A DNA stretch of 64,000 nt. Source: Bacteroidales bacterium UBA3810. Its GTDB lineage: Bacteria; Bacteroidota; Bacteroidia; Bacteroidales; Paludibacteraceae. This document shows, piece by piece, positions 43,233 through 51,104 of this stretch (its first letter is position 1; each line of letters begins with the position of its first letter). The notes below the pieces were generated by a model. The model was not told the DNA's origin. It saw only the letters and a program-made list of their open reading frames with translations, and did no database searches. The stretch is from contig DFEE01000018.1 of assembly GCA_002368645.1 (NCBI GenBank), positions 1 through 64,000 of the forward strand. Direction: 5' to 3'. The position numbers and the translations under genes were made by a program.

Positions 43233-43793
43233 ATGCAAGACCCAAAAGACATTAAAACCAATGCGACGGACAGCATGGAAGCCGCCGTCCTCTACTTAGA
43301 TGATGCTTTGGCTCACATTCGTGCAGGTAAAGCCTCTTCCCGTATTTTAGACCCCATTAAGGTTGACTATTACGGCGCCTCTTCTCCCATCGCCAATGTC
43401 GCGACTGTTACGACTCCCGATGCTCGAACGATCCAAATTCAGCCGTGGGAAAAATCCATGCTCTCAGTTATAGAGCGAGCTATCATTAACTCCAATATCG
43501 GCTTGGCACCGAATAATAACGGAGAGTGCATCCGCCTGATTATTCCGCCGTTGACCGAAGACCGCCGCCGCGAACTTGCTAAACAATGCAAGGCCGAGGC
43601 AGAGTCGGCAAAGGTTTCCGTGCGCAATGCCCGCCGCGAGGCCATCGAAGCACTCAAGAAGGCGCAAAAAGACGGTCTCCCAGAGGATGCCGAAAAAGAT
43701 GCCGAGGAGGAAATTCAGAAGCTGCATGATAAGTATATCAAGCAGATGGATGAAATTTACGCAAGGAAAGAAAAGGAAATAATGACTGTCTAA
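43233..43793 (+). CDS. frr: Ribosome recycling factor
   Basis: Splits post-termination ribosomes with EF-G. 186 residues. Three-helix-bundle domain with RAGKASSRILDPIKVDYYGA, TIQIQPWEKSML and LIIPPLTEDRRRELAKQCK, plus the C-terminal long helix. Stop and next start overlap (TAATG), so rsgA is probably translationally coupled. Confidence 0.97.
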   Translation: MQDPKDIKTNATDSMEAAVLYLDDALAHIRAGKASSRILDPIKVDYYGASSPIANVATVTTPDARTIQIQPWEKSMLSVIERAIINSNIGLAPNNNGECIRLIIPPLTEDRRRELAKQCKAEAESAKVSVRNARREAIEALKKAQKDGLPEDAEKDAEEEIQKLHDKYIKQMDEIYARKEKEIMTV

Positions 43794-44719
43794 TGCGTGC
43801 ATTAGTCATTAAAACAACCGGTAAGCACTACCTCGTTCATACGGAAGGAGGTAGTGTCTTAGATTGCGCAATCAAAGGTAATCTACGGCTTAAAGACCTC
43901 CGCACGACCAACCCTGTTGCGGTGGGTGATTATGTCACCGTTCAACAGCAAGAGGATGGCACCAACTGGATTACAGAAATCCAACCTCGCCGCAACTATA
44001 TCATCCGGCGTGCGACCAACCTCTCCAAAGAGGCGCATATCCTTGCCGCCAATATCGACCAGGCTTTGTTATTAGTCACGTTGCAGCAGCCGGAGACCAA
44101 CACAACTTTTATTGACCGTTTTTTAGCGACGGCAGAAGCCTACCGTGTGCCTGTCATCCTACTCTTCAACAAAATAGATTTACTGACTGAGGAGCAATTA
44201 GGGCAATTAACGTCACTAAGTGATATCTATCAACAAATGGGCTACCGAACCCTCGCCCTCTCGCTCAAGTCTTCCGGAAGTTTATCGGAGAGCTCACTTC
44301 CCGCTCTGCTTGCTCACAAAACGACTTTACTTGCCGGTAATTCCGGTGTGGGTAAATCCACTCTTCTTAATGCACTTTGCGGACGCGAAGTGACACGTAC
44401 AGGGGCTATCTCTGATGCCCATCACAAAGGCATGCATACGACAACTTTCTCCGAGATGTATGAACTTAATGATGCGCGTATCATAGATATTCCGGGTATT
44501 AAAGGATTTGGGGCAGTAGATATGAGTCCCCATGAGATTAGCCATTATTTCCGCGACATTTTTGAGGCAGGCAAGCACTGCCGATATGGGGATTGTATGC
44601 ACATAGATGAACCCGGCTGTGCCGTGACGCAAGCACTCGAGCGAGGAGACATCGCCCCGTCACGATATTTCTCCTATCTGAGTCTATTAGAGGACTCTAA
44701 TGAATCCAAATATCGTTAA
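43793..44719 (+). CDS. rsgA: Ribosome small subunit-dependent GTPase A
   Basis: Circularly permuted GTPase acting in late 30S maturation, 308 residues. OB-fold N-terminus, then permuted G motifs: G4 LLFNKIDLL, G1 LLAGNSGVGKSTLLNAL, G3 DIPGIKGFG, and the zinc site CRYGDCMHIDEPGCAV. One-base overlap with frr. Last gene of the plus-strand run, closed by a bidirectional terminator. Confidence 0.96.
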   Translation: MRALVIKTTGKHYLVHTEGGSVLDCAIKGNLRLKDLRTTNPVAVGDYVTVQQQEDGTNWITEIQPRRNYIIRRATNLSKEAHILAANIDQALLLVTLQQPETNTTFIDRFLATAEAYRVPVILLFNKIDLLTEEQLGQLTSLSDIYQQMGYRTLALSLKSSGSLSESSLPALLAHKTTLLAGNSGVGKSTLLNALCGREVTRTGAISDAHHKGMHTTTFSEMYELNDARIIDIPGIKGFGAVDMSPHEISHYFRDIFEAGKHCRYGDCMHIDEPGCAVTQALERGDIAPSRYFSYLSLLEDSNESKYR

Positions 44720-44758
44720 TACCTTATGGTTAAACAGAGGTGCTTAGGTTATGATACG

Positions 44759-44785
44759 AAAAGAGAGACCGATGGTCTCTCTTTT
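44759..44785. terminator. Bidirectional terminator between rsgA and tRNA-Gln
   Basis: AAAAGAGAGACC-GAT-GGTCTCTCTTTT: a perfect 12-bp stem with A-run before and T-run after, so it can serve both converging transcripts. Confidence 0.88.
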
Positions 44786-44786
44786 G

Positions 44787-44857
44787 TTGCCTAACCAGGA
44801 TTCGAACCCAGACAGACAGAACCAGAATCTGTAGTGCTACCGTTACACCATTAGGCA
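44787..44857 (-). tRNA. tRNA-Gln (CUG anticodon)
   Basis: A 71-nt cloverleaf: acceptor TGCCTAA/TTAGGCA, anticodon stem ACAGA/TCTGT with loop TTCTGGT (anticodon CTG), T-arm CTGGG-TTCGAAT-CCTGG, discriminator A, CCA not encoded. U1-A72 fits glutamine tRNAs. Confidence 0.93.
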
Positions 44858-44885
44858 AGTAAAAATCCCTTTCGGATTTCGGGCT

Positions 44886-44918
44886 GCAAAGATACAATAA
44901 ACTTTTGATATAACCAAA
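44886..44918 (-). promoter_or_regulatory. Promoter of tRNA-Gln
   Basis: On the minus strand: TTTG (44918-44915), spacer of 20 with ATATCAAAA, TATCTTTGC (44894-44886). The tRNA begins about 28 bases downstream. Confidence 0.8.
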
Positions 44919-44941
44919 TTTTTTTGCGTTTTTTTTCACTT

Positions 44942-45565
44942 TTAGTGATTTGAGACATATTTTTCTTCGCAAAGTCGGATATGACTCAAGATAGAATGGT
45001 AATTCCAGTTATAGAGAGTATCTCCGGCGAGAGACATGATTTCTCGGGCTTTATTAAATTCAGCGAGTGCTCTTTCTTTGCTGCCACCAACAAATTTAGG
45101 TGTATAAAACTCCACAAATCCCATCACATTATGTGCTAAGGCATTGTCGGGATCTTGTATGACGGCCTGCTTGGCGTAGGACTTGGATTGCATTCCTTTG
45201 GTCATCATCTCAATGCGGTGGTGTCTCCCTTTATAGGCGCACCAAGCGGAGCGGTAAGCGAGAATCGTTGCGGGGGGCAATATGCCTTCCATGGCATCAA
45301 TATGATTCAACAAGGAATCGAGCCGAGTACCGGCATCCGGGTCTTGATGGACGGTAGCGGCAACATAGCCATACTCATAGTTGATGTAACGCGCCTGCTC
45401 AATTTCGGATAGGAGATAGAAATCCTCAGAGAGTAAATAACTTTTCCAGAGCGACAGGTCCTCGCTTATATAGGCGTCATAAAGTACTTTGTCCGAGTAC
45501 TGAGCATATAGACTCAGACTCAGACAAAGTGTTAATGCTATAATGCCGAATTTATTAGGCATCAT
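44942..45565 (-). CDS. Secreted TPR-like protein
   Basis: 207 residues from the ATG at 45565, which overlaps the pfp stop. Signal peptide MMPNKFGIIALTLCLSLSLYA, then helical repeats including SYAKQAVIQDPDNALAHNVMGFVEFYTP and SKERALAEFNKAREI, which match the TPR pattern. The frame is open further upstream but that part lies inside pfp and has no coding character of its own. Function unknown; coupled to pfp by overlap. The next feature on the strand is the tRNA-Gln promoter. Confidence 0.8.
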   Translation of the reverse strand: MMPNKFGIIALTLCLSLSLYAQYSDKVLYDAYISEDLSLWKSYLLSEDFYLLSEIEQARYINYEYGYVAATVHQDPDAGTRLDSLLNHIDAMEGILPPATILAYRSAWCAYKGRHHRIEMMTKGMQSKSYAKQAVIQDPDNALAHNVMGFVEFYTPKFVGGSKERALAEFNKAREIMSLAGDTLYNWNYHSILSHIRLCEEKYVSNH

Positions 45566-47204
45566 GTTCCAGTTTAAGGGTGCGGGTCGGTTGGTCGCAA
45601 ACCTCGGTCGGACCGTAGTATTGGATAGGCCCCGGATAAATGAAACTGGTATTGGCGTCTGCCCAAGCAGCGCGATGCGCTTTGAAGTACTCAAAAGGCT
45701 TGCCGTTGAGGTCAACAAGGGCTTTTTGGATAACGGGTTTCATCTTACCGTTCCGTTTCTCCATGTTGAACATCATGGTGATGGGGCAACCGGCAGCTTC
45801 CCATTGTGCGGCAGGTTTGGTAAGGTTGCGCACCAATGCCATGTAGCCGGTTTTACCGGCGGCAATGAGATGCGTCGCGGTGATACCGATGGAGTAGCAG
45901 TAGTCCGCATCGAAATTAGACGGGATAGCGCAACGGCCTTCATAACCGAAGAAGTGGTGCAGGGCACTGAATTTACCTTTGTACTTACCTTCAGCTTTGA
46001 GTTGTGCCAAGCGTTTAGCGACCATCTCAATGAGCAGTTGCTCGGTTTCAATGAGACTTACTTGCACATTACCGTGCGCGTCGCGGTCCATAGAGAGTTG
46101 ACGGGCAATAGCCTTCGGCAGCGAGCGGTAGAGTGTGCAGGAAGCGGGAGTCAGCATAGACTTAACATATTCGCGTTTGGCATCGTCGCCTTCCAGGGAG
46201 GTGAACTCCTCGTTATTGGCGAGCATATCGTTGAGTTCTTGAATCAAGACACGCATAGCGGGGATAAATTCAATCAGGCCTTCGGGAATAAGCACGGTAC
46301 CAAAGTTGAGTCCGGCGTTAGCACGATCCACAATAACCTCTACGATTTGTTCTACTATATCGTTGAGGGTCATGTTTTTAGCCTCTACTTCCTCGGAGAT
46401 AAGGCATACATTAGGTTGGCTCTGGAGGGCGCACTCTAAGGCGATATGGCTGGCAGAACGACCCATCAAGCGGATGAAGTGCCAGTATTTCTTAGCAGAA
46501 GCGGCATCGCGTTGGATATTACCGATAAGCTCGCTATAGGTCTTGCAGGCGGTATCAAAACCAAAGGAAGTCTCAATCATTTCGTTCTTAAGGTCACCGT
46601 CAATGGTTTTTGGGCAACCGATGACTTGGATACCGCAGCCCTTCTGTTTGTAATACTCAGCGAGGATGCAGGCATTGGTGTTACTATCGTCTCCGCCGAT
46701 GATAACTACAGCCTTGATATTGAGTTTTTTACAAATCTCGATACCATTGTCGAATTGCCAAGTTTCTTCCAATTTGGTACGACCGGAGCCGATGATATCA
46801 AATCCACCGGTGTTGCGATAGTCGTCGATAATCTCCTTGGTGAGCTCTTTATAACGTCCTTCAATCAGACCGATAGGACCATCAAGGAAACCATAGAGCT
46901 TGCAGTCCGGATTCAGTCTTTTGAGTCCGTCAAAGAGACCGCAAATGACATTGTGTCCGCCGGGTGCTTGACCTCCGGAGAGGATAACGCCCACGTTCAT
47001 AGGCTCAATTTTCTCAGCTACCTCAGCAGGCTCAAAAGTGATAATCGGCATACCATAGGTTTCCGGGAAGAGGGCTTTAATCTCTTCTTGGTCGGCAACG
47101 GAGTGGGTAGCTTTGCCCTCTACAAGGCGGACATGACCTTGCAGGGCAACAGGCATCTTAGGCTGATAGCCTTGACGCGCAATTTGTAAGGGAGATTTTA
47201 ACAT
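45555..47204 (-). CDS. pfp: Diphosphate--fructose-6-phosphate 1-phosphotransferase
   Basis: PPi-dependent phosphofructokinase, 549 residues, the long clade found in plants, spirochaetes and Bacteroidota. GGDD at 170-173 (ATP-dependent enzymes have GGDG) together with PKTIDGDLKN at 198-207 shows PPi use. MGRSASHIALECALQSQPN forms the sugar-phosphate site. The reaction is reversible and saves ATP in glycolysis, fitting the fermentation genes in the window. It follows ispG by 24 bases. Confidence 0.95.
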   Translation of the reverse strand: MLKSPLQIARQGYQPKMPVALQGHVRLVEGKATHSVADQEEIKALFPETYGMPIITFEPAEVAEKIEPMNVGVILSGGQAPGGHNVICGLFDGLKRLNPDCKLYGFLDGPIGLIEGRYKELTKEIIDDYRNTGGFDIIGSGRTKLEETWQFDNGIEICKKLNIKAVVIIGGDDSNTNACILAEYYKQKGCGIQVIGCPKTIDGDLKNEMIETSFGFDTACKTYSELIGNIQRDAASAKKYWHFIRLMGRSASHIALECALQSQPNVCLISEEVEAKNMTLNDIVEQIVEVIVDRANAGLNFGTVLIPEGLIEFIPAMRVLIQELNDMLANNEEFTSLEGDDAKREYVKSMLTPASCTLYRSLPKAIARQLSMDRDAHGNVQVSLIETEQLLIEMVAKRLAQLKAEGKYKGKFSALHHFFGYEGRCAIPSNFDADYCYSIGITATHLIAAGKTGYMALVRNLTKPAAQWEAAGCPITMMFNMEKRNGKMKPVIQKALVDLNGKPFEYFKAHRAAWADANTSFIYPGPIQYYGPTEVCDQPTRTLKLEHDA

Positions 47205-47228
47205 GTTAAAAAAGATTTAAAATATATA

Positions 47229-48365
47229 TTATTGTTTATCTTGTTCAATGAGCTTGAGTAGTTGTTGTACGGCTTGGCTTTGGGGAATACTTTTGAGGAC
47301 ACACTCTTGCCCGCGGTAGAGGGACACTTGTCCCACTCCGGCGCCGACATAGCCGTAATCGGCTCCTGCCATTTCTCCGGGTCCATTGACGATGCAGCCC
47401 ATGATGCCTATCTTAAGGTGTAGCGCATCGAGGTCTGGTCGAGCCTCGAAGGCGTCTTTTATCTCGTGTACTGTCTGCTGCAGGTCGAACATCGTTCTGC
47501 CACAACTCGGGCAGGAGACGAACTCAGTTTTGTAGCGGGTAATGCCGCAGGCTTGAAGGATAGCTTGTGCAACGGGTATTTCGTTCTCCGGTTCTTCACT
47601 GAGGCTGACGCGAATAGTGTCACCGATACCTTCTGCGAGCAGAGTTCCGATTCCGACAGCGGACTTGATGCGTCCGTCTTCGCCTTCGCCGGCTTCGGTT
47701 ACCCCTAAGTGCAGCGGGAAGTGCATATTTTCCTTATCCATGGCTGCTACAAGGGCGCGCACGGTCTCAATCATAATGAGGGTATCGGAGGCCTTGACAG
47801 AAAGAACAATGTTTTTGAAATCCGCCTCAACGGCTATTCTCAAAAATTCCATGCAACTCACGACCATACCATCCGGCGTATCACCGTATTGAGCCAAGAT
47901 TCGTTTTGAGAGTGAACCGTGATTGACCCCGATACGCAGGGCAGTGTGGTGTTCCTTGCAGATAGCGATGAGGTTAAGGAACTTAGCTCGTATTTCATCG
48001 GGGTGAAGGGCATAATTTCCCGGATTGATGCGCACTTTTTCCACGACCTTGGCGGCTTCATCCGCCACTTCGGCGCGAAAATGCACATCTGCCACCAGTG
48101 GAACCGCAGCATATCGTGAGTCGCGATGCAGCTCATCGTGAATAAGTTTGAGTGATTCCACTTCCCGTAAACCTTGTGTCGTGAAGCGCACTAATTCGGC
48201 ACCTGCATCAATGCATCGTTTGGCTTGAGCGACAGCAGCCTCGATATTATTGGTTGATACGCTCGCCATCGTCTGAATACGGATTGGGTAGTCAGAACCC
48301 ATCTTGAGAGCACCAATTTGGGTTGTAGATGTGCGTCTTCGGGCATATTTCGTTAAAAATTGCAT
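47229..48365 (-). CDS. ispG: 4-hydroxy-3-methylbut-2-en-1-yl diphosphate synthase, compact form
   Basis: Iron-sulfur enzyme of the MEP isoprenoid pathway, 378 residues. The TIM-barrel half (RIGVNHGSLSKRILAQYGD, FPLHLGVTEAGEGEDGRIKSA) is of plant/Bacteroidota type. The [4Fe-4S] domain has the complete ligand set: Cys285 and Cys288 in SCPSCGR, Cys324 in IMGCIVNGPGE, with Glu331. In the plant/Bacteroidota class a middle domain of over 200 residues normally separates the two; here EIPVAQAILQACGITRYKTEF joins them directly, as in the two-domain Escherichia coli form. No frameshift is seen, so the protein should be functional. A candidate promoter lies in the repeat at 48581-48650. Confidence 0.93.
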   Translation of the reverse strand: MQFLTKYARRRTSTTQIGALKMGSDYPIRIQTMASVSTNNIEAAVAQAKRCIDAGAELVRFTTQGLREVESLKLIHDELHRDSRYAAVPLVADVHFRAEVADEAAKVVEKVRINPGNYALHPDEIRAKFLNLIAICKEHHTALRIGVNHGSLSKRILAQYGDTPDGMVVSCMEFLRIAVEADFKNIVLSVKASDTLIMIETVRALVAAMDKENMHFPLHLGVTEAGEGEDGRIKSAVGIGTLLAEGIGDTIRVSLSEEPENEIPVAQAILQACGITRYKTEFVSCPSCGRTMFDLQQTVHEIKDAFEARPDLDALHLKIGIMGCIVNGPGEMAGADYGYVGAGVGQVSLYRGQECVLKSIPQSQAVQQLLKLIEQDKQ

Positions 48366-48380
48366 TTTTTTTCAAAAAAA

Positions 48381-48413
48381 TTTGGTCATGTCAAAAATTT
48401 ATTGTACTTTTGC
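48381..48413 (+). promoter_or_regulatory. Promoter of tRNA-Lys
   Basis: TTTG at 48381-48384, spacer of 20 with ATGTCAAAAA, TACTTTTGC at 48405-48413. The tRNA begins 24 bases downstream. Confidence 0.82.
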
Positions 48414-48436
48414 AGCCGCTTTCGTTAAGGAAGCAT

Positions 48437-48509
48437 GAATCAGTAGCTCAGCAGGTAGAGCACATCCCTTTTAAGGATGGGGTCCTGGGTTCGAGCCCCA
48501 GCTGGTTCA
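48437..48509 (+). tRNA. tRNA-Lys (UUU anticodon)
   Basis: A 73-nt cloverleaf: acceptor GAATCAG/CTGGTTC, anticodon stem CATCC/GGATG with loop CTTTTAA, T-arm CTGGG-TTCGAGC-CCCAG, discriminator A; CCA not encoded. Confidence 0.95.
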
Positions 48510-48512
48510 CAG

Positions 48513-48537
48513 AAAGAGAGTTTCGGCTCTCTTTTTT
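48513..48537 (+). terminator. Terminator of tRNA-Lys
   Basis: AAAGAGAG-TTTCGG-CTCTCTTT stem-loop ending in a T-run, 3 bases after the tRNA. Confidence 0.85.
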
Positions 48538-48580
48538 GTTTTCTATTCTCCTTTCTCATTCTTTACTAATAGCACGCTGA

Positions 48581-48650
48581 CAATTTTGCTTGCAAAATTA
48601 CTACAAAAAATCCGAATACGCAAATAAAATTTATTTTATTTTGCCATTTG
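48581..48650. repeat. 70-bp promoter-bearing repeat, copy A
   Basis: Differs by only three bases from 54970-55039. On the minus strand it contains a complete promoter: TTTG (48624-48621), spacer of 20, TAATTTTGC (48600-48592), followed by a palindrome AATTTTGC-TT-GCAAAATT that covers the -7 element and start. Leftward transcription from here would reach ispG, passing antisense through tRNA-Lys. Confidence 0.85.
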
Positions 48651-48721
48651 TTAGATTTTGCTGCTTTTTATTTGGCACAGATTTTGCAACTGCATACTTG
48701 CAACTAAAATTATTCGGAACT

Positions 48722-50212
48722 ATGAAAAAGATATTCAGATTTTTGGGCATCGGGCTGCTCGTCGCAGCCGTCAGTGCCGGAACAACACTTGCTGTCTTGA
48801 AATACAGCAATCCGCAATTTCAAATCACCAATTACAAATCACAAATTACAAATGATTCCACCGGAATCCCCTTGGCGTATAACCGCTTTGCGTCTTTGCC
48901 GCAGGCAGGGAAGACGGATTTTACACAGGCTGCTGAGCTCTCCGTCAATGCGGTGGTACACGTCAAGACGACCTACCGCAACCAGGTCTCCTCGCAGCAG
49001 ATGGACCTCTTTGAGTTCTTCTTCGGGCGTCCGGGGCAGCAACGCGAGATGCCGGCGCAGCAGGCTTCCGGTTCGGGTGTCATCATCTCCGAGGACGGTT
49101 ATATCGTCACCAACAACCACGTCATCGACCGTGCGGACCAGATTCAGGTGGTCCTCAACGACAAACGCGAATATACGGCTACGCTGGTCGGCACAGACCC
49201 GAACACCGACATCGCGCTCTTGAAAATCGAAGAGACAGGGCTGCCGGTAATCCTGATGGGCAACTCCGATGACCTGCGTGTCGGCGAATGGGTGCTCGCG
49301 GTCGGCAATCCGTTCAACCTCACTTCGACCGTCACGGCAGGTATCGTGTCCGCCAAGGCGCGTAACATCAACATCCTCAATGCGGAGATGAAGATTGAGT
49401 CGTTCATCCAGACCGACGCCGCCGTCAACCCCGGCAACTCCGGCGGTGCGCTGGTTAACACGCGCGGCGAGTTGGTGGGTATCAACACCGCCATCGCCTC
49501 GCAGACCGGTTCGTATTCGGGCTACAGTTTTGCTGTGCCGACCAGTATCGTGCAGAAAGTGGTGAGCGACATCCGCCAGTACGGTGTCGTACAGCGTGCT
49601 ATCCTCGGTGTGCAGATGTGTGAGATCACTTCTGAACTGCAGAAAGAGAAAAATCTGACAACTCTCCAAGGGGCATACGTGGAGCGCGTAGTGCCGGACG
49701 GTGCGGCGGAGAAAGCCGGAATCCGGAGCGGCGATGTGATCACGCGTGTGGACGATGCGGCTGTCAAGACCGGCACCGACCTGCAGGAACATATCGGGCG
49801 TCACCGTCCGGGTGATGTGGTGAGTGTGACGCTGCTCCGCGACGGCAAGACAATGACTGTTCAAGCAACGCTCACCAACCGCGATGGCGGAACAGGAGTC
49901 ATCTCAGCCGAGGATAAAGCGTCCGTTCTGGGTGCCACGTTCTCCGAACTGACCGATGCGCAGAAAGAGCGCCTGGGTATCAACTACGGCCTGCAGATCA
50001 AGTCGCTCAAGGCGGGCAAACTGAAGAGTGCCGGTGTTCCCTCGGACTTCATCATCCTGAAAGTCAACAACCGCTCCGTGCGCACAGAAGAAGACCTTGA
50101 CGACATCGTCCGCCGTGCCAACTCAGCCTCCGAGCACGACCGCGTCCTCTTCATCACCGGCTGCACGCCGCAAGGCCGCGTCCGTTATTATGCTGTCAAT
50201 TTGGCAGAGTAA
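48722..50212 (+). CDS. degP: HtrA/DegP family serine protease (two PDZ domains)
   Basis: Periplasmic protease-chaperone, 496 residues. N-terminal signal or anchor (MKKIFRFLGIGLLVAAVSAG), then trypsin-like domain with His in TNNHVIDRAD, Asp in PNTDIALLKIE and Ser in VNPGNSGGALVN, and two PDZ domains (about 280-375 and 395-490; GAYVERVVPDGAAEKAGIRSGD and ILKVNNRSVRTEEDLDD). The upstream open frame from 48590 is repeat sequence and is not used. Residues just after the anchor (FQITNYKSQITND) are encoded by a direct repeat. Base composition is visibly GC-richer than neighbouring genes. No consensus promoter was found directly upstream. Confidence 0.95.
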   Translation: MKKIFRFLGIGLLVAAVSAGTTLAVLKYSNPQFQITNYKSQITNDSTGIPLAYNRFASLPQAGKTDFTQAAELSVNAVVHVKTTYRNQVSSQQMDLFEFFFGRPGQQREMPAQQASGSGVIISEDGYIVTNNHVIDRADQIQVVLNDKREYTATLVGTDPNTDIALLKIEETGLPVILMGNSDDLRVGEWVLAVGNPFNLTSTVTAGIVSAKARNINILNAEMKIESFIQTDAAVNPGNSGGALVNTRGELVGINTAIASQTGSYSGYSFAVPTSIVQKVVSDIRQYGVVQRAILGVQMCEITSELQKEKNLTTLQGAYVERVVPDGAAEKAGIRSGDVITRVDDAAVKTGTDLQEHIGRHRPGDVVSVTLLRDGKTMTVQATLTNRDGGTGVISAEDKASVLGATFSELTDAQKERLGINYGLQIKSLKAGKLKSAGVPSDFIILKVNNRSVRTEEDLDDIVRRANSASEHDRVLFITGCTPQGRVRYYAVNLAE

Positions 50213-50238
50213 GGATGTATGATTTGATTATTAAGAAT

Positions 50239-50272
50239 AGCGGGCAGCCATCATTGGCCGCCCGCTAATTTT
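50239..50272 (+). terminator. Terminator after degP
   Basis: AGCGGGC/GCCCGCT stem (50239-50245 with 50260-50266) with an inner GCC/GGC pair set, followed by AATTTTAT. Confidence 0.75.
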
Positions 50273-50330
50273 ATGATAACAGTATTAGTTAAAAGTAACG
50301 TGTTTATATAACTTATACTATCAATTATTA

Positions 50331-50612
50331 TTATTCTTGCTCTGAAAGAAGTGTAACAGTGATTCCACTGCCATTTGTTATTTCATCCAAGTAGTTAGAA
50401 AGTCCACTTAATTGCTCGTCTTTTATATCTCCATCATCAATGTAAGCATCAATATGTCTATTTTGAACAGAAATTTCATAAATTTTAATAACTTGGTCTA
50501 ATGAAATCTTTTCTTTAGTGGCAATTGCTTTTAACATGTTTATGCAATCGAGCAGATTGGCTTCTGTCACATCATGGCGTCTACGCCAATCTTGATTTTT
50601 AAGAGTTCCCAT
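50331..50612 (-). CDS. Hypothetical protein, 93 residues
   Basis: AT-rich small gene, no family recognised. Soluble and helical with no signal peptide (MGTLKNQDWRRRHDVTEANL, then KISLDQVIKIYEISVQNRHI and a Gly/Ser/Thr-rich end). The open frame extends to a TTG at 50624, but the ATG at 50612 is preferred. It directly follows a small secreted-protein gene with a gap of 12 bases, so the pair is probably co-expressed. Confidence 0.55.
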   Translation of the reverse strand: MGTLKNQDWRRRHDVTEANLLDCINMLKAIATKEKISLDQVIKIYEISVQNRHIDAYIDDGDIKDEQLSGLSNYLDEITNGSGITVTLLSEQE

Positions 50613-50624
50613 AATTGTTTTCAA

Positions 50625-50999
50625 TTATTTTGTTTTGTTTACAATTTCTACGATTTCTCCATCATTTGGTTGCTTTTGAATAATAAAAGATTCCGTCTTT
50701 GGTGAAAGTGTGATAGCTTTTTCTTTTAATTCAACAAGCCTATAGCACTTGGTTGATAGCAAAAATACTTTTTCAGAAGAACCTTTTACCTCTCCTACTT
50801 TTTGTCCTTCTACATATACAATACGAGTATGAAGTTTCTTATTAACCACTTTTAAGTAATATTGTTGATTTTCATTTGAATCGGCATTTTCAGTTCGTCT
50901 TTCCTCGCCAGACATATTAGAAATATCAGAGGATTCTTTGTGTTCAGCATTCATTGTAAGCGAGAATGTTGAGAGCATAATAATAAGTAATAGTTTCAT
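50625..50999 (-). CDS. Hypothetical secreted protein, 124 residues
   Basis: Signal peptide MKLLLIIMLSTFSLTMNA, a polar Asn/Ser/Glu linker (about 20-45), then a beta-rich domain (YYLKVVNKKLHTRIVYVEGQ, KVFLLSTKCYRLVELKEK) with a single Cys. No family recognised. AT-rich. Probably exported to the periplasm or surface. Confidence 0.6.
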   Translation of the reverse strand: MKLLLIIMLSTFSLTMNAEHKESSDISNMSGEERRTENADSNENQQYYLKVVNKKLHTRIVYVEGQKVGEVKGSSEKVFLLSTKCYRLVELKEKAITLSPKTESFIIQKQPNDGEIVEIVNKTK

Positions 51000-51069
51000 A
51001 AATCTAAATAGCAGTTATATCCCATCGCTTTATCGGTTTTTAAGCAAACGCTTTTAATCAATATGTTAT

Positions 51070-51087
51070 CGCGCAACACTTTGCGCG
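51070..51087. terminator. Hairpin after the RhuM gene (possible terminator)
   Basis: CGCGCAA-CACT-TTGCGCG, a perfect 7-bp stem between the RhuM gene and the small secreted-protein gene. No strong T-run on the minus strand, so termination is uncertain. Confidence 0.4.
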
Positions 51088-51104
51088 TTTCTTACAGTTG
51101 TGAT

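Noticed and set aside
45543..46439. Long plus-strand open frame of 298 codons
   Set aside because: It lies entirely opposite pfp, which has clear family motifs; the antisense frame has no recognisable protein features.
48590..48721. N-terminal extension of DegP
   Set aside because: Encoded by the 70-bp repeat; the ATG at 48722 starts a standard signal sequence. A similar frame at 54979 has no protease behind it, which shows that the frame belongs to the repeat.
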